Source: Taklimakanibacter albus
GTDB taxonomy: Bacteria > Pseudomonadota > Alphaproteobacteria > Rhizobiales > Aestuariivirgaceae
Direction: 5' to 3'
NCBI RefSeq assembly: GCF_016595235.1
Contig: NZ_JAENHL010000008.1
Coordinates: 1,076,624 to 1,140,623 of the forward strand
Length of the DNA: 64,000 bases
In this document: in pieces, positions 17,271 through 25,974 of the stretch
How positions within the stretch are numbered: the first letter of the stretch is position 1
Layout: each line of letters begins with the position of its first letter
Translations under genes and position numbers: made by a program
The notes under the pieces: generated by a model
The model's database searches: none
Seen by the model: the letters and a program-made list of their open reading frames with translations, nothing else
Told to the model about the DNA's origin: nothing

Positions 17271-18419
17271 TTAAGATTCCGGCACCGACATCGGCGTGAC
17301 CGGCATTCCGGGTCCGATCTTCTGCAGATTGCCGCTGATGATCTGATCGCCTTCGGCAATGCCTTTCGTCACGGAAATAAGCGAACCTTCGGTCGGCCCC
17401 AGATCGACGAGACGCATGCCGACCTTGCCCTGATCGACCACATAGACGAACTTGCCGAGCTGGTTCGAGCCCAAAGCCACTTGCGGCACCATCAGTGAAT
17501 CGGGCCGCTCACCGACCAAAAGCCGGATATTCACATATTGGCCGGGCAGCAGGCTCAGATCCTCATTGGCGATGGTGGCGCGCGCAATGATGGTGCCGGT
17601 CGTGTGATCGACCTGATTGTCAAGAAATGTAAGCTCGCCCTTGCGCGGCGGGCCCTGATCGCCCGGCACGGTGACCTCGGCCGTCACCGGTCCTTCGGCT
17701 TTCGCCTTCTGGATCAGGACGAGCTCGGCCTCGCTCGGTGCGAAGGTGACATAGATCGGGCTGATCTGCATCAGCGTGTTCAACGCCGCGCCGCCGACAT
17801 TGATGAGCGTGCCGACCGGCGCCTGGTTGCGGCCGAGCCTGCCGTCGAAGGGCGCCTTGATCACCGTATAACCGAGATTGATCTCGGCGGCCTGGATCGC
17901 GGCCTTGCCGGCGACGACGGTGGCCTCGCCCTGCGCGACGGCGCTCGCGCGCTGCTGAAAGCTGTCCTTGGACAGGAAGCCCGTCTTGGTGAGGTCGCTG
18001 CCGCGGTCGAGATTGGCCTTGGCATAATCGAGCGAGGCCTGGTCACGCTCCGTCTGCGCCTGCACCTGAGCGAGAACCGCCTGATAATCGCGCGGATCGA
18101 TCCGATAAAGGAGATCACCCCGCTTCACATCGGCGCCGTCGATCGCCGGCTGGCCGAGAATGTAGCCGGAGACCTTGGCCTGGAGCGCGACGCCGCGGAT
18201 CGCTTCGGTGCGCGCCGCATAATCGAGATAGATCGGGATGGTCTTCTTGACGACCCCGGTGACGGGCACCGGCATGGCCTGCATCGGCGCCGGCTCCACC
18301 GCCGCATCGGCGGGCTTGCTCAACAGGCCGGCGAGAAGCTGCGGGTCGCCGCGAAAATAAGCGAAGGCACCGGCAGCGGCAATAAGGGTCAGGGCAGTGG
18401 CGATTTTCCAGATGCGCAT
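17271..18419 (-). CDS. RND efflux periplasmic adaptor (membrane fusion protein)
   Basis: A 382-residue AcrA/MexE-like adaptor. It starts with a membrane-anchor segment (IATALTLIAAAGAFAYF) without a lipobox cysteine. The half-lipoyl motifs VSGYILGQPAIDGADVKRGD and IKAPFDGRLGRN flank an alpha-helical hairpin (residues about 105-165), followed by beta-barrel and membrane-proximal domains. It is 10 bases downstream of the RND pump gene, an order (pump then adaptor) opposite to the usual one. No outer-membrane channel gene is nearby. Confidence 0.9.
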   Translation of the reverse strand: MRIWKIATALTLIAAAGAFAYFRGDPQLLAGLLSKPADAAVEPAPMQAMPVPVTGVVKKTIPIYLDYAARTEAIRGVALQAKVSGYILGQPAIDGADVKRGDLLYRIDPRDYQAVLAQVQAQTERDQASLDYAKANLDRGSDLTKTGFLSKDSFQQRASAVAQGEATVVAGKAAIQAAEINLGYTVIKAPFDGRLGRNQAPVGTLINVGGAALNTLMQISPIYVTFAPSEAELVLIQKAKAEGPVTAEVTVPGDQGPPRKGELTFLDNQVDHTTGTIIARATIANEDLSLLPGQYVNIRLLVGERPDSLMVPQVALGSNQLGKFVYVVDQGKVGMRLVDLGPTEGSLISVTKGIAEGDQIISGNLQKIGPGMPVTPMSVPES

Positions 18420-18429
18420 GGCGTGGTTC

Positions 18430-21400
18430 CTATTCGGCCGGCTGGGCGTGCGGCACCAGGTCCGGTTCGGTTTTCTGCTTACGCTCGCGCCATTCCTCGA
18501 TCACCGCATAGAAAACGGGAACGAAGATGAGGGTGAGCACGGTGGCGGCGAGCATGCCGCCGAAGACGGCGGTACCGAGTGACTGGCGGCTGGCGGCACC
18601 CGCCCCCGAGGCCAGCATCAACGGCACGACGCCCAGGATGAATGCGAAAGCCGTCATCAGGATCGGACGCAGGCGCAGCCGGCCCGCTTCCATCGCCGCC
18701 TCGACGATGCCGAGGCCGCTTTCGCGCAGATGCTTGGCGAATTCGACGATCAGAATGGCGTTCTTGGCGGCAAGGCCGATCAGCATCACGAAGCCGATCT
18801 GCGAATAGACATCCATCTGCATGCCGCGCAGCCAGATGGCGAGCAGCGCGCCGAAGATCGCCGTCGGCACCGAGAGCAGCACCATGAAGGGCATCGACCA
18901 GCTTTCATACTGGGCGGCCAGGATGAGGAAGCAGAAGACCAGCGCCAAAGCGAAGACGATGATGGCGACCGATCCCGCTTTCAGCTCCTGATAGGTGATG
19001 CCGGTCCATTCGAAGCCGAAATCCTTCGGCAAGGACGTGGCGGCCGCGCGCTGCATGGCCTCAATGGCTTGCCCTGAGCTGAAGCCCGGGGCGGCATTGC
19101 CGTTGATCAGCGCCGAGCCGTAATTGTTGTAATGGGTCACGGTCTCAGGCCCGACGATCGGCTTCAGCGCGCCCAGGGTGGAGAGCGGCACCATCTCGCC
19201 CGTATTGTTGCGCACATAGAGGCGGCTCAGATCGTTTGCGGAGGCGCGCGCCCCCTGCTCGGCCTGCAAGGTCACGCGGAAGGTGCGGCCGAACATATTG
19301 AAGTCGTTCACGTAGAGCGAGCCCAGATAAATCTGCAGGGTGTTGAACACATCCGGCAGATTGAGCCCCAGGAGCTTGGCTTTGTTGCGGTCGAGCTCAT
19401 AGTTGAATTGCGGCGTAACGGTCGAGAAAGTCGTGAACAAGGTTTGCGGATTGAGCTCCGGCTGCTTGCGCGCCTCCGCCAGCAAGGCCTGGGTCGCCTC
19501 GTTGACGGCGGCGGTGCCGCGGCCGGTCAGATCCTCGACCTGGAACTCGAAGCCGCCGGTGGTGCCCAGACCATTGATCGACGGCGGCTCGAAAGCGAGG
19601 ACGAGACCTTCCGGCATACCGAAAAGCTTGGGCCTCACCTTGTTGACGATATCGGTCGCCGAGAGGCCAGGCCCGCGCTCGTCCCACGGCTTGAGCACGG
19701 CGAAGACGGCGGCGGCATTCGACTGGTTGGCGAAAGTGAGGAAGTTCAAGCCGTTGATGCCCATCACCGTGTCGATACCGGGTTCGGCGCTGAGCGTCTG
19801 ACGGACCTTCTCGACCAGCGCTTCGGTGCGCTCGAGCGAGGCCCCGTCCGGCAATTGCACGACGGCGAAGAAATAACCTTGGTCCTCGACCGGCAGAAAG
19901 GCCGACGGGATGCGGGTCGACACAAGGTAAGTCGCGGCGATGAGGACGGCGAAGAAACCGAACATCAGCCAGCGCAATCTGATGAAGCTGCGCACCGAAG
20001 CGGAATAGACATGCGACAACCAGCCGAAGCCTGAGTTGAACCAGCGATAGAAGAAGAACTGCGAGGGCGGGCGGTGGCGCAGGAACGCGGCCGACAAAGC
20101 TGGGCTCAAAGTGAGCGAGTTGAAGGCCGAGATGCCGACCGAGATGGCGACGGTCAGCGCGAACTGGTTGTAGAGCTGGCCGGTGACGCCAGGAATGAAG
20201 GCGACCGGGATGAACACCGCCATCAGCACGGCGGTGGTGGCGATGATCGGTCCCGTCACTTCCTTCATGGCCAGACGCGCCGCTTCGAGCGGCTTGTGCC
20301 CGGCCTCGAGCTGGCGCTCGACATTCTCGACCACCACGATGGCGTCGTCGACCACGAGGCCGATGGCCAGCACCATGCCGAGGAGGCTCAGCATGTTGAG
20401 CGAGAAGCCCAGGCCCAGCATCACCACCATGGTGGCGATCAGCGAGACCGGGATGGCGATGACGGGAATGAGCGTGGTGCGCCAGTTCTGCAGGAAGATG
20501 AAGACGACGGCGACGACGAGCACGAGCGCCTCGAACAGCGTCTTGACCACATCCTCCATCGCCGTCGAGACGAAACGGGTGGTGTTGTATTTGATGTTGT
20601 AGGTGATGCCCTTGGGGAACTGCGCCGAGAGCTGCAGCATCTTGTCTTCGACGGCTTTCTGCAGCTGCAGCGCGTTCGATCCCGGCATCTGGAAGACGCC
20701 GATGAAGATGGTCGGATTGTCGTTCTGGAAGGCCGAGGTGGAATAAAGCAGCGAGCCGAGCTCGATGCGCGCGACATCGCGCAAGCGCACCAGGGAACCT
20801 TGCGCCGAATTGGCGCGCACGACGATTTCACCGAAGGCTTGCGGGTCAGCGAGGCGGCCGGTGGCGTTGACCTGCATTTCGAATGCGGTGCCTGAGGGCG
20901 CCGGCGACTGCCCGATCTTGCCGGCGGCGACCTGGACATTCTGCTCGGCAATGGCGTTCTGCACATCGACAGCGGTAATGCCGAGATTGGCGAGCTTGTC
21001 GGGATCGAGCCAGATGCGCATCGAATAGCGCCGCTCACCCCAGATAATGACGTCGCCGACACCCGCCACACGTTTCAGGGGATCAGCGATCTGCAAAAAG
21101 GCATAGTTACTCAGGCCGACAGCATCTACCGATTTGTCGGGCGAGATCAGATTGACGACCATCACGAAGCTCGGATTCTGCTTCTTGACCGTCACACCGG
21201 CCTGATTGACGATCGCCGGCAGCGAGGACGCGGCCTGGGAGACACGGTTCTGCACGTCGACCGCGGCGAGATCGGCATCGAAGCCGACATCGAAGGTCAC
21301 GGTGATGCGGGATGAACCGTCATTGGAACTGGCCGAGGACATGTAGGTCATGCCTTCGGCGCCGTTGATCGACTGTTCGAGCGGCGTCGTCACCGTGTCG

Positions 21401-21573
21401 GCGACGACCTGGGCGCTGGCGCCCGGATAGCTGGCGCTCACCACCACCTGGGGCGGGGTGATATTGGGGAACTGCGCTACCGGCAGCAGGAAATAAGCGA
21501 TGGCCCCGGCCAGCACCATGATGACGGCGATGGCCGAGGCGAATATCGGTCGCTCGATGAAAAAGCCGACCAT
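18430..21573 (-). CDS. RND multidrug efflux pump, AcrB/MexF-like (HAE1)
   Basis: A 1047-residue proton-driven inner-membrane transporter. Typical elements include the N-terminal MVGFFIERPIFASAIAV, the helix 4 motif GLVVDDAIVVVENVER with the paired aspartates of the proton relay, and GLAAKNAILIVEFAK in helix 10. Length is full. It is the second gene of an operon that begins with a 50-codon gene and ends with the adaptor, and is controlled by a divergent TetR gene. Substrates are probably hydrophobic toxic compounds. Confidence 0.93.
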   Translation of the reverse strand: MVGFFIERPIFASAIAVIMVLAGAIAYFLLPVAQFPNITPPQVVVSASYPGASAQVVADTVTTPLEQSINGAEGMTYMSSASSNDGSSRITVTFDVGFDADLAAVDVQNRVSQAASSLPAIVNQAGVTVKKQNPSFVMVVNLISPDKSVDAVGLSNYAFLQIADPLKRVAGVGDVIIWGERRYSMRIWLDPDKLANLGITAVDVQNAIAEQNVQVAAGKIGQSPAPSGTAFEMQVNATGRLADPQAFGEIVVRANSAQGSLVRLRDVARIELGSLLYSTSAFQNDNPTIFIGVFQMPGSNALQLQKAVEDKMLQLSAQFPKGITYNIKYNTTRFVSTAMEDVVKTLFEALVLVVAVVFIFLQNWRTTLIPVIAIPVSLIATMVVMLGLGFSLNMLSLLGMVLAIGLVVDDAIVVVENVERQLEAGHKPLEAARLAMKEVTGPIIATTAVLMAVFIPVAFIPGVTGQLYNQFALTVAISVGISAFNSLTLSPALSAAFLRHRPPSQFFFYRWFNSGFGWLSHVYSASVRSFIRLRWLMFGFFAVLIAATYLVSTRIPSAFLPVEDQGYFFAVVQLPDGASLERTEALVEKVRQTLSAEPGIDTVMGINGLNFLTFANQSNAAAVFAVLKPWDERGPGLSATDIVNKVRPKLFGMPEGLVLAFEPPSINGLGTTGGFEFQVEDLTGRGTAAVNEATQALLAEARKQPELNPQTLFTTFSTVTPQFNYELDRNKAKLLGLNLPDVFNTLQIYLGSLYVNDFNMFGRTFRVTLQAEQGARASANDLSRLYVRNNTGEMVPLSTLGALKPIVGPETVTHYNNYGSALINGNAAPGFSSGQAIEAMQRAAATSLPKDFGFEWTGITYQELKAGSVAIIVFALALVFCFLILAAQYESWSMPFMVLLSVPTAIFGALLAIWLRGMQMDVYSQIGFVMLIGLAAKNAILIVEFAKHLRESGLGIVEAAMEAGRLRLRPILMTAFAFILGVVPLMLASGAGAASRQSLGTAVFGGMLAATVLTLIFVPVFYAVIEEWRERKQKTEPDLVPHAQPAE

Positions 21574-21592
21574 GGGAATATCCTATTGGTCG

Positions 21593-21745
21593 TCAGGCAG
21601 TGCGGTCGGCGCGCAAGCGCCGACTGGTGCGGTCAAGCATCTGCTTGAAGACGACCGGATCGACATGGTCCGCTTCCATCATGGCGAGCGTCACGGGATC
21701 GCTCATCAGCTGATCGATGGTGGGGCCCTTGTAATAGAATGACAT
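21593..21745 (-). CDS. 50-residue protein preceding the RND pump
   Basis: A short open frame beginning MSFYYKGPTIDQLMSD with a strong GGAGG ribosome-binding site five bases before the ATG, ending 19 bases before the pump start. The product is soluble and charged, with an acidic/methionine middle (MMEADHVDP) and a basic C-terminus (RTSRRLRADRTA). No domain is recognised. The good translation signal and its place as first gene of the operon suggest a real small protein, possibly a regulator or partner of the pump. Confidence 0.6.
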   Translation of the reverse strand: MSFYYKGPTIDQLMSDPVTLAMMEADHVDPVVFKQMLDRTSRRLRADRTA

Positions 21746-21786
21746 TTCTGCCTCCTTGACGTAACGGGATGCCGGCGGGCATCGGG

Positions 21787-21865
21787 GTCTTGACTAAACT
21801 CTGACAGGGTGTTACCGGTCATTAACGAGCATACTGTTACCGATCGGTCACAACAGAGTCAAGAC
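21787..21865. promoter_or_regulatory. Divergent promoter region and TetR operator of the RND operon
   Basis: The minus-strand promoter reads TTGACT (21862-21857), 17 bases, TAACAG (21839-21834). Its spacer contains the palindrome ACCGATCGGT (21839-21848). The block TGTTACCG occurs twice (from 21810 and 21835). The outer arms GTCTTGACT (21787-21795) and AGTCAAGAC (21857-21865) are perfect inverted copies, giving each strand a TTGACT hexamer. This arrangement fits autoregulated control by the adjacent TetR protein. Confidence 0.6.
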
Positions 21866-21866
21866 C

Positions 21867-22472
21867 ATGGGTGTAAAAATTTTGCAGAAACCCGAAGAGG
21901 CGACTGCTTCCGACCTCAAACCGCGCGACCGACTCCTGCACACCGCTCGCGACCTGTTCCATCAGCATGGCATCAAGGGCATCGGCGTCGAAGCGATCAC
22001 CGAGGCAGCCGGTACCAATAAGATGACGCTCTACCGTCACTTCGGCTCGAAGGACGATCTCATCGTCGAGTGCCTGCAGAAGGCCATCAATGAGACGATG
22101 AGCAAATGGGACGAGCTCGAGCTTGAGTATCCCGACAACCCCAAAGCACAGCTCATCGCCTGGATCGGCGCCGGCGCTCAGTGCATCGCCTCCGACAAGC
22201 GCGGCTGCGAGATCGCCAATGCGGCGGTCGAGCTCACCGAACCCGATCACCCCGGCCGGCGAGTGATCGAGGAAGGCAAGAAAGAGCACCGCCGCCGGCT
22301 CGTCGGTCTGTGCCAGCGCGCCGACCTGACACAGCCCGAGCTCGCCGCCGACACGCTGTGCCTCCTCTTCGAGGGCGCCCGCATCAGCCGGCAAAGCGAT
22401 GGCCCGGAAGGACCATGCGCCCGCTTCAAGCGGATGGCGGAAGGCATTGTCGCCGCTTACGAGCGGAAATAG
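21867..22472 (+). CDS. TetR-family repressor of the RND operon
   Basis: A 201-residue regulator with a TetR helix-turn-helix at residues about 20-65 (LLHTARDLFHQHGIKGIGVE, then TNKMTLYRHFGSKDDL). The C-terminal ligand domain has CIASDKRGCEIANAAVELTEPDHP, a pattern seen in TetR_C domains of redox- or drug-responsive regulators. It is divergent from the pump operon and overlooks the palindromes in the gap. The ligand is unknown. Confidence 0.85.
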   Translation: MGVKILQKPEEATASDLKPRDRLLHTARDLFHQHGIKGIGVEAITEAAGTNKMTLYRHFGSKDDLIVECLQKAINETMSKWDELELEYPDNPKAQLIAWIGAGAQCIASDKRGCEIANAAVELTEPDHPGRRVIEEGKKEHRRRLVGLCQRADLTQPELAADTLCLLFEGARISRQSDGPEGPCARFKRMAEGIVAAYERK

Positions 22473-22505
22473 CTGCGGCTTCCGACCCTATCTCTGGGTC
22501 ATGTA

Positions 22506-23345
22506 CTAGATTCTCGCTCTGACAGCGCAGATAGCGGATGCGACTGCGAGCTCGCGCGCCTCGTCCTCCGCATTGCCGTCGGCCTCGTGCCAGGCGGCCG
22601 ACAGGCAGCCATAGGCGATCGCATGATCGAGGATGTGGCGCGGGTCCTGATCCAGCACTTTTGCAAAGACCTCGGCCATATGGGCGATCCGATCCGGGGC
22701 GAGGCAAAGATCATCACGCTCCAACGGATTATAGAGCATATTGGCGGCATCGAAGGCGGGATCGCCGAGCACACCCTTGGGATCGATCGCCAGCCAGCCG
22801 CGCGGGCCCTCGATGATGTTGTCGTGATGAAGGTCGCCATGCAGCGGGCAGAGCCGGCGCGGCACGGCTAAGAGGCGCTCGGCAGTCCGCGCCGCTTCGA
22901 CATAGAGGCTTGTCCGCCCCATCCTATGATCGGCGGCCGCCTTGGCGAAGAGGCTCGCGAAACGAATCCGCAAGAGCTGGAGACCGGCGGGATAGGGCAG
23001 ATCGGATGGAGCGGTCAGCTCGCCCAGGACGGAAGCGGCAATCTCCGTCGCCGCGGTATCGCCGTCATTGTCGAGCACGTCGCGCAAATGCCGCGCGCCG
23101 GCAAATTCGAGCAGCATGAGATTGTTATCGCCGTCGAACAGGCGCACGCCGCCCCGGCCCTGACGCCAGCTGAGATAATGGGCGCCGCGCAATTCATCCT
23201 CGACATCGTCGAAGGGCTTCAGATCCTTGACGATGGCAACGCCGCCATCATCGAGCCGCGCCTTCCAGATGCGACTCGAAAATGTCTCGGTCAAAAGCGA
23301 GGGCGCGCTCAAGCGCCAGCGCGCGGGAAAGTCAGGCGGAGTCAA
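22506..23345 (-). CDS. Aminoglycoside/hydroxyurea-type phosphotransferase (APH(6) family)
   Basis: A 279-residue kinase-like protein of the PF04655 family that includes streptomycin 6-phosphotransferases. The catalytic loop LHGDLHHDNI and the metal-binding IDPKGVLGDPAFD are intact, and an N-terminal lysine lies in VAIVKDLKP. The likely start is a TTG at 23345, inside the end of the preceding dapA-like gene (14-base overlap); no ATG is available near the N-terminus. It is the last gene of a GntR-SDR-aldolase operon, so it may phosphorylate a metabolite rather than an antibiotic. Confidence 0.72.
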   Translation of the reverse strand: MTPPDFPARWRLSAPSLLTETFSSRIWKARLDDGGVAIVKDLKPFDDVEDELRGAHYLSWRQGRGGVRLFDGDNNLMLLEFAGARHLRDVLDNDGDTAATEIAASVLGELTAPSDLPYPAGLQLLRIRFASLFAKAAADHRMGRTSLYVEAARTAERLLAVPRRLCPLHGDLHHDNIIEGPRGWLAIDPKGVLGDPAFDAANMLYNPLERDDLCLAPDRIAHMAEVFAKVLDQDPRHILDHAIAYGCLSAAWHEADGNAEDEARELAVASAICAVRARI

Positions 23346-24252
23346 TCTGTTCGGCCGCCATCCTGGTGCCGGCGAGCGCCCGGATCGTCGCCTCGATAAC
23401 GCCTTTCACCCGCTCGCGCTCCTCGCCGACGAGCGGCAGACGCGGCGGCTTCACCCATTCGGGCGCGCCATAGACCATGTGCTCGGCGAGCTTGATATAT
23501 TGCACCAGCTTCACATGGGTATCGAGATGGAAGGCCGGCGTGATGCGATAGAGCCGGCGCGCCTCTTCATAACGTCCGGCCTGGGCCAGGTCATAGATCG
23601 CCACACATTCGGCCGGCCATGCATTGGTCATGCCTGAGACCCAGCCGGTGACGCCGAGCGCCACGCTTTCGAGAATGAGATCGTCGACGCCGCAGAAGAC
23701 GCTGAAACGGTCGCCCGTTTCATTGTAGATATCGGTGACACGGCGGATGTCACCACACTCCTCCTTGATGCAGACGATGCCGGGCGTGCCGATGAGTTCG
23801 CGCAGAACCGCCGGCGTCACATCGACGCCGTAGGCGATCGGATTGTTGTAGATCATGATCGGAATATCGCAGGCGCCGGCGAGCTCCTTGTACCATTGCG
23901 CCGTCTCGCGCGGATCGCTCTTGTAAGCGATGGAAGGGAAGGCCATCAGCCCTTCGGCGCCGAGCTTCTGATAGCGCTTGGCTGACGCCCTGCCCGCTTC
24001 GGTCGAGATCTCCGCAAGGCCGCTCAGGAAATGCACCCGGCCCGCCACCGCTTCCTTGCCGGCGCGCACCACCTTCTCCTGCTCGTCGCGCGTGAGCGAA
24101 GCATTTTCGCCCAGCATCGGCAGCACGATGACGCCCGAAACGCCGTTGACGATGAGACGGTCGATGCTCTTCTGGGTGGCGTCGAGATCGATCGCGCCAT
24201 CCTTGCCGAGCTTCGTCGTCACCGCCGGAAACACGCCGCGCCAGTTGGTCAT
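23332..24252 (-). CDS. Dihydrodipicolinate synthase/N-acetylneuraminate lyase family protein
   Basis: A 306-residue class I aldolase-type enzyme. The Schiff-base lysine lies in GIVCIKEECGD near residue 163, and the family tyrosine in MIYNNPIAYG. LPMLGENASLTRDE corresponds to the G-x-x-GE nucleophile region, although the typical TTGE is changed to LGEN. True DapA usually has a distinct arginine-containing motif and a biosynthetic context; the GntR/SDR operon suggests catabolism, for example a keto-deoxy sugar acid or pyrroline carboxylate lyase. The substrate is unknown. Confidence 0.8.
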   Translation of the reverse strand: MTNWRGVFPAVTTKLGKDGAIDLDATQKSIDRLIVNGVSGVIVLPMLGENASLTRDEQEKVVRAGKEAVAGRVHFLSGLAEISTEAGRASAKRYQKLGAEGLMAFPSIAYKSDPRETAQWYKELAGACDIPIMIYNNPIAYGVDVTPAVLRELIGTPGIVCIKEECGDIRRVTDIYNETGDRFSVFCGVDDLILESVALGVTGWVSGMTNAWPAECVAIYDLAQAGRYEEARRLYRITPAFHLDTHVKLVQYIKLAEHMVYGAPEWVKPPRLPLVGEERERVKGVIEATIRALAGTRMAAEQIDSA

Positions 24253-24290
24253 TCAGGTTTCCCCTCGATTGAGATCATCATAGTCACGTG

Positions 24291-25064
24291 CTAAGGCTGA
24301 GCGGCGTAGGATTTATAGGCCGAGGTGGCGAGCCAGCCGCAATCGATCGGCAGTGTCACGCCGGTGATCGCGGCGGCCATATCGGAACAAAGGAAGAGGA
24401 TCGCATCGGCGACTTCGCGTGGAGCGACGAAGCGGCCGAGCGCGGAATTATCGGTCACGCGTTTGGGATCGCGGGCACCGCTATCGATGCGCGCCTGCAT
24501 CGCGGGGGTGAGCGTATAGCCGGGCGCTACTGCATTGACCCGCACGCCATGCGGGCCCAGTTCGGCGGCGAGGATCTGGGTCAGCATGTCGAGGCTGGCT
24601 TTGCCCATCGCATAGGCCGGTTGCGCCGACGGCCTGATGCCGGTGAGCGAGCAGAGATTGACGATGCTGCCTGAGCCCCTGGCGCACATGGCCTTGCCGA
24701 AATGGCGCGCGGCCAGCAAGGTGCCACGGACATTGACCGCCTGGATGCGATCGAATTCGGCGATGTCCATGTCGAGGACGCGCACGGCATTCTGCAAAAG
24801 CCCGGCAGAGTTGATCAGGGCATCCACGGCACCGAAGCGCTCCGCGAGCGCCGTGATTTCCTTCTCCTCGGCCATGTCGACGCGGATGAAGAGGCTGTCG
24901 GCCCCTGCTCGCGTAATCTCATCGACGATCGGCACACCGCGCTTGGCGTCGATGTCGGCCGAGATCGTCCGCCAGCCTGCCTCGGCGAAACGGCGCAGCA
25001 CCGCTTCGCCGATGCCGCTCGCCCCGCCGGTCACCACCGCGGTGCGGCCATCGCTCTTGATCAT
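24291..25064 (-). CDS. Short-chain dehydrogenase/reductase
   Basis: A 257-residue classical SDR. The Rossmann motif TGGASGIG is near residue 14, NSAG near 85, the catalytic Ser in LCSLTG and the YAMGK active-site pair follow. The start overlaps the stop of the GntR gene (ATGA), so the two are translationally coupled. It probably oxidises a hydroxyl group in the same pathway as the neighbouring aldolase-type enzyme. NAD versus NADP preference is unclear; an aspartate (SADIDA) at the end of beta2 favours NAD. Confidence 0.86.
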   Translation of the reverse strand: MIKSDGRTAVVTGGASGIGEAVLRRFAEAGWRTISADIDAKRGVPIVDEITRAGADSLFIRVDMAEEKEITALAERFGAVDALINSAGLLQNAVRVLDMDIAEFDRIQAVNVRGTLLAARHFGKAMCARGSGSIVNLCSLTGIRPSAQPAYAMGKASLDMLTQILAAELGPHGVRVNAVAPGYTLTPAMQARIDSGARDPKRVTDNSALGRFVAPREVADAILFLCSDMAAAITGVTLPIDCGWLATSAYKSYAAQP

Positions 25065-25723
25065 GAAGTACCCCCATTATCGGGCTTCGCCATCTCGGGC
25101 AGGTGCGCGGTGGCGTTGAGGATATGCATGCGCAGGAGCGAGACAGCCCGCTCCACCTGGCCCGCCCGGCACAAAGAAACAAGCGTCTGATGCTCGGCCT
25201 TGGCGGTGGCGCGTCCGTCATAACGGGTGATTTCCATGCGCAGATAGCGATCGATATTCTGGTGCACGCGCTCCAGCATGCGCAGAATGGTCGGCCGTTC
25301 GGCCGGGCTATAGAGGGTGCGATGCAGGTCCCAGTTCAGCATGCCCCAATTGCCCACATCGCTCGTCTCCATCAGGGCGATGAGGCGCGCCGCCTCGGAA
25401 AGATCCGCCGCCGTCATCTGCGGGATGGCGAGCGCCAGGAGATGCGGCTCGAGCTGAAGCCGGATCTCGAACATCTCGGCCACTTCGCTGGCCGAGATCG
25501 GCGCCACCTCGGCGCCCTTCTGCGAGATCAGGATCACCAGGCCCTCGGCCTCGAGCTGGCGCAATGCCTCGCGCACCGGGCTGCGGCTGACGCCGAGCTC
25601 CTGGGCGATCTGCTCCTGCTGCAATTTCATGCCGGCGCGATATTCGCCTTTGATGATGCGGCGGCGCAGCTCCTCGACGATCTGCGTGGCGATGGTGCTT
25701 TTGCTGATGGCCAGCATGCTCAT
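25061..25723 (-). CDS. GntR-family regulator, FCD subfamily
   Basis: A 220-residue regulator with an N-terminal winged helix (QEQIAQELGVSRSPVREAL) and a C-terminal all-helical FCD domain whose metal/ligand histidines are seen in DLHRTLY and EHQTLVSL. The ATG at 25723 is chosen; upstream in-frame codons lack a start of better quality. It heads the operon with the SDR, DapA-like and phosphotransferase genes and is presumably its pathway-specific, autoregulated repressor, responding to an organic acid. Confidence 0.85.
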   Translation of the reverse strand: MSMLAISKSTIATQIVEELRRRIIKGEYRAGMKLQQEQIAQELGVSRSPVREALRQLEAEGLVILISQKGAEVAPISASEVAEMFEIRLQLEPHLLALAIPQMTAADLSEAARLIALMETSDVGNWGMLNWDLHRTLYSPAERPTILRMLERVHQNIDRYLRMEITRYDGRATAKAEHQTLVSLCRAGQVERAVSLLRMHILNATAHLPEMAKPDNGGTS

Positions 25724-25974
25724 GATGTATCCGGATCCGCCGTCGAATGTATGAAAGTTTCTATGCGCAGCCGCCGGGTTGCGCAATGACTATTGAAAAT
25801 CGCGACGCCCGATGCAAAATAGGTGCGTCATGATGATGTCCATTCGCCATTTCCAGACGGTCTTCCTGCACGCCGCTTGAACGCTTGCACCGGACATCGC
25901 GATGTCCAGACCTGTCTCCGGCCGATCGCGCTGACCACGGCGCCTATATGGCTGGCTAATGCAGAGAGACCATC

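Noticed and set aside
22506-23345. Acquired antibiotic-resistance cassette
   Set aside because: Base composition matches the neighbours, the gene overlaps a metabolic operon gene, and no mobile element lies nearby.
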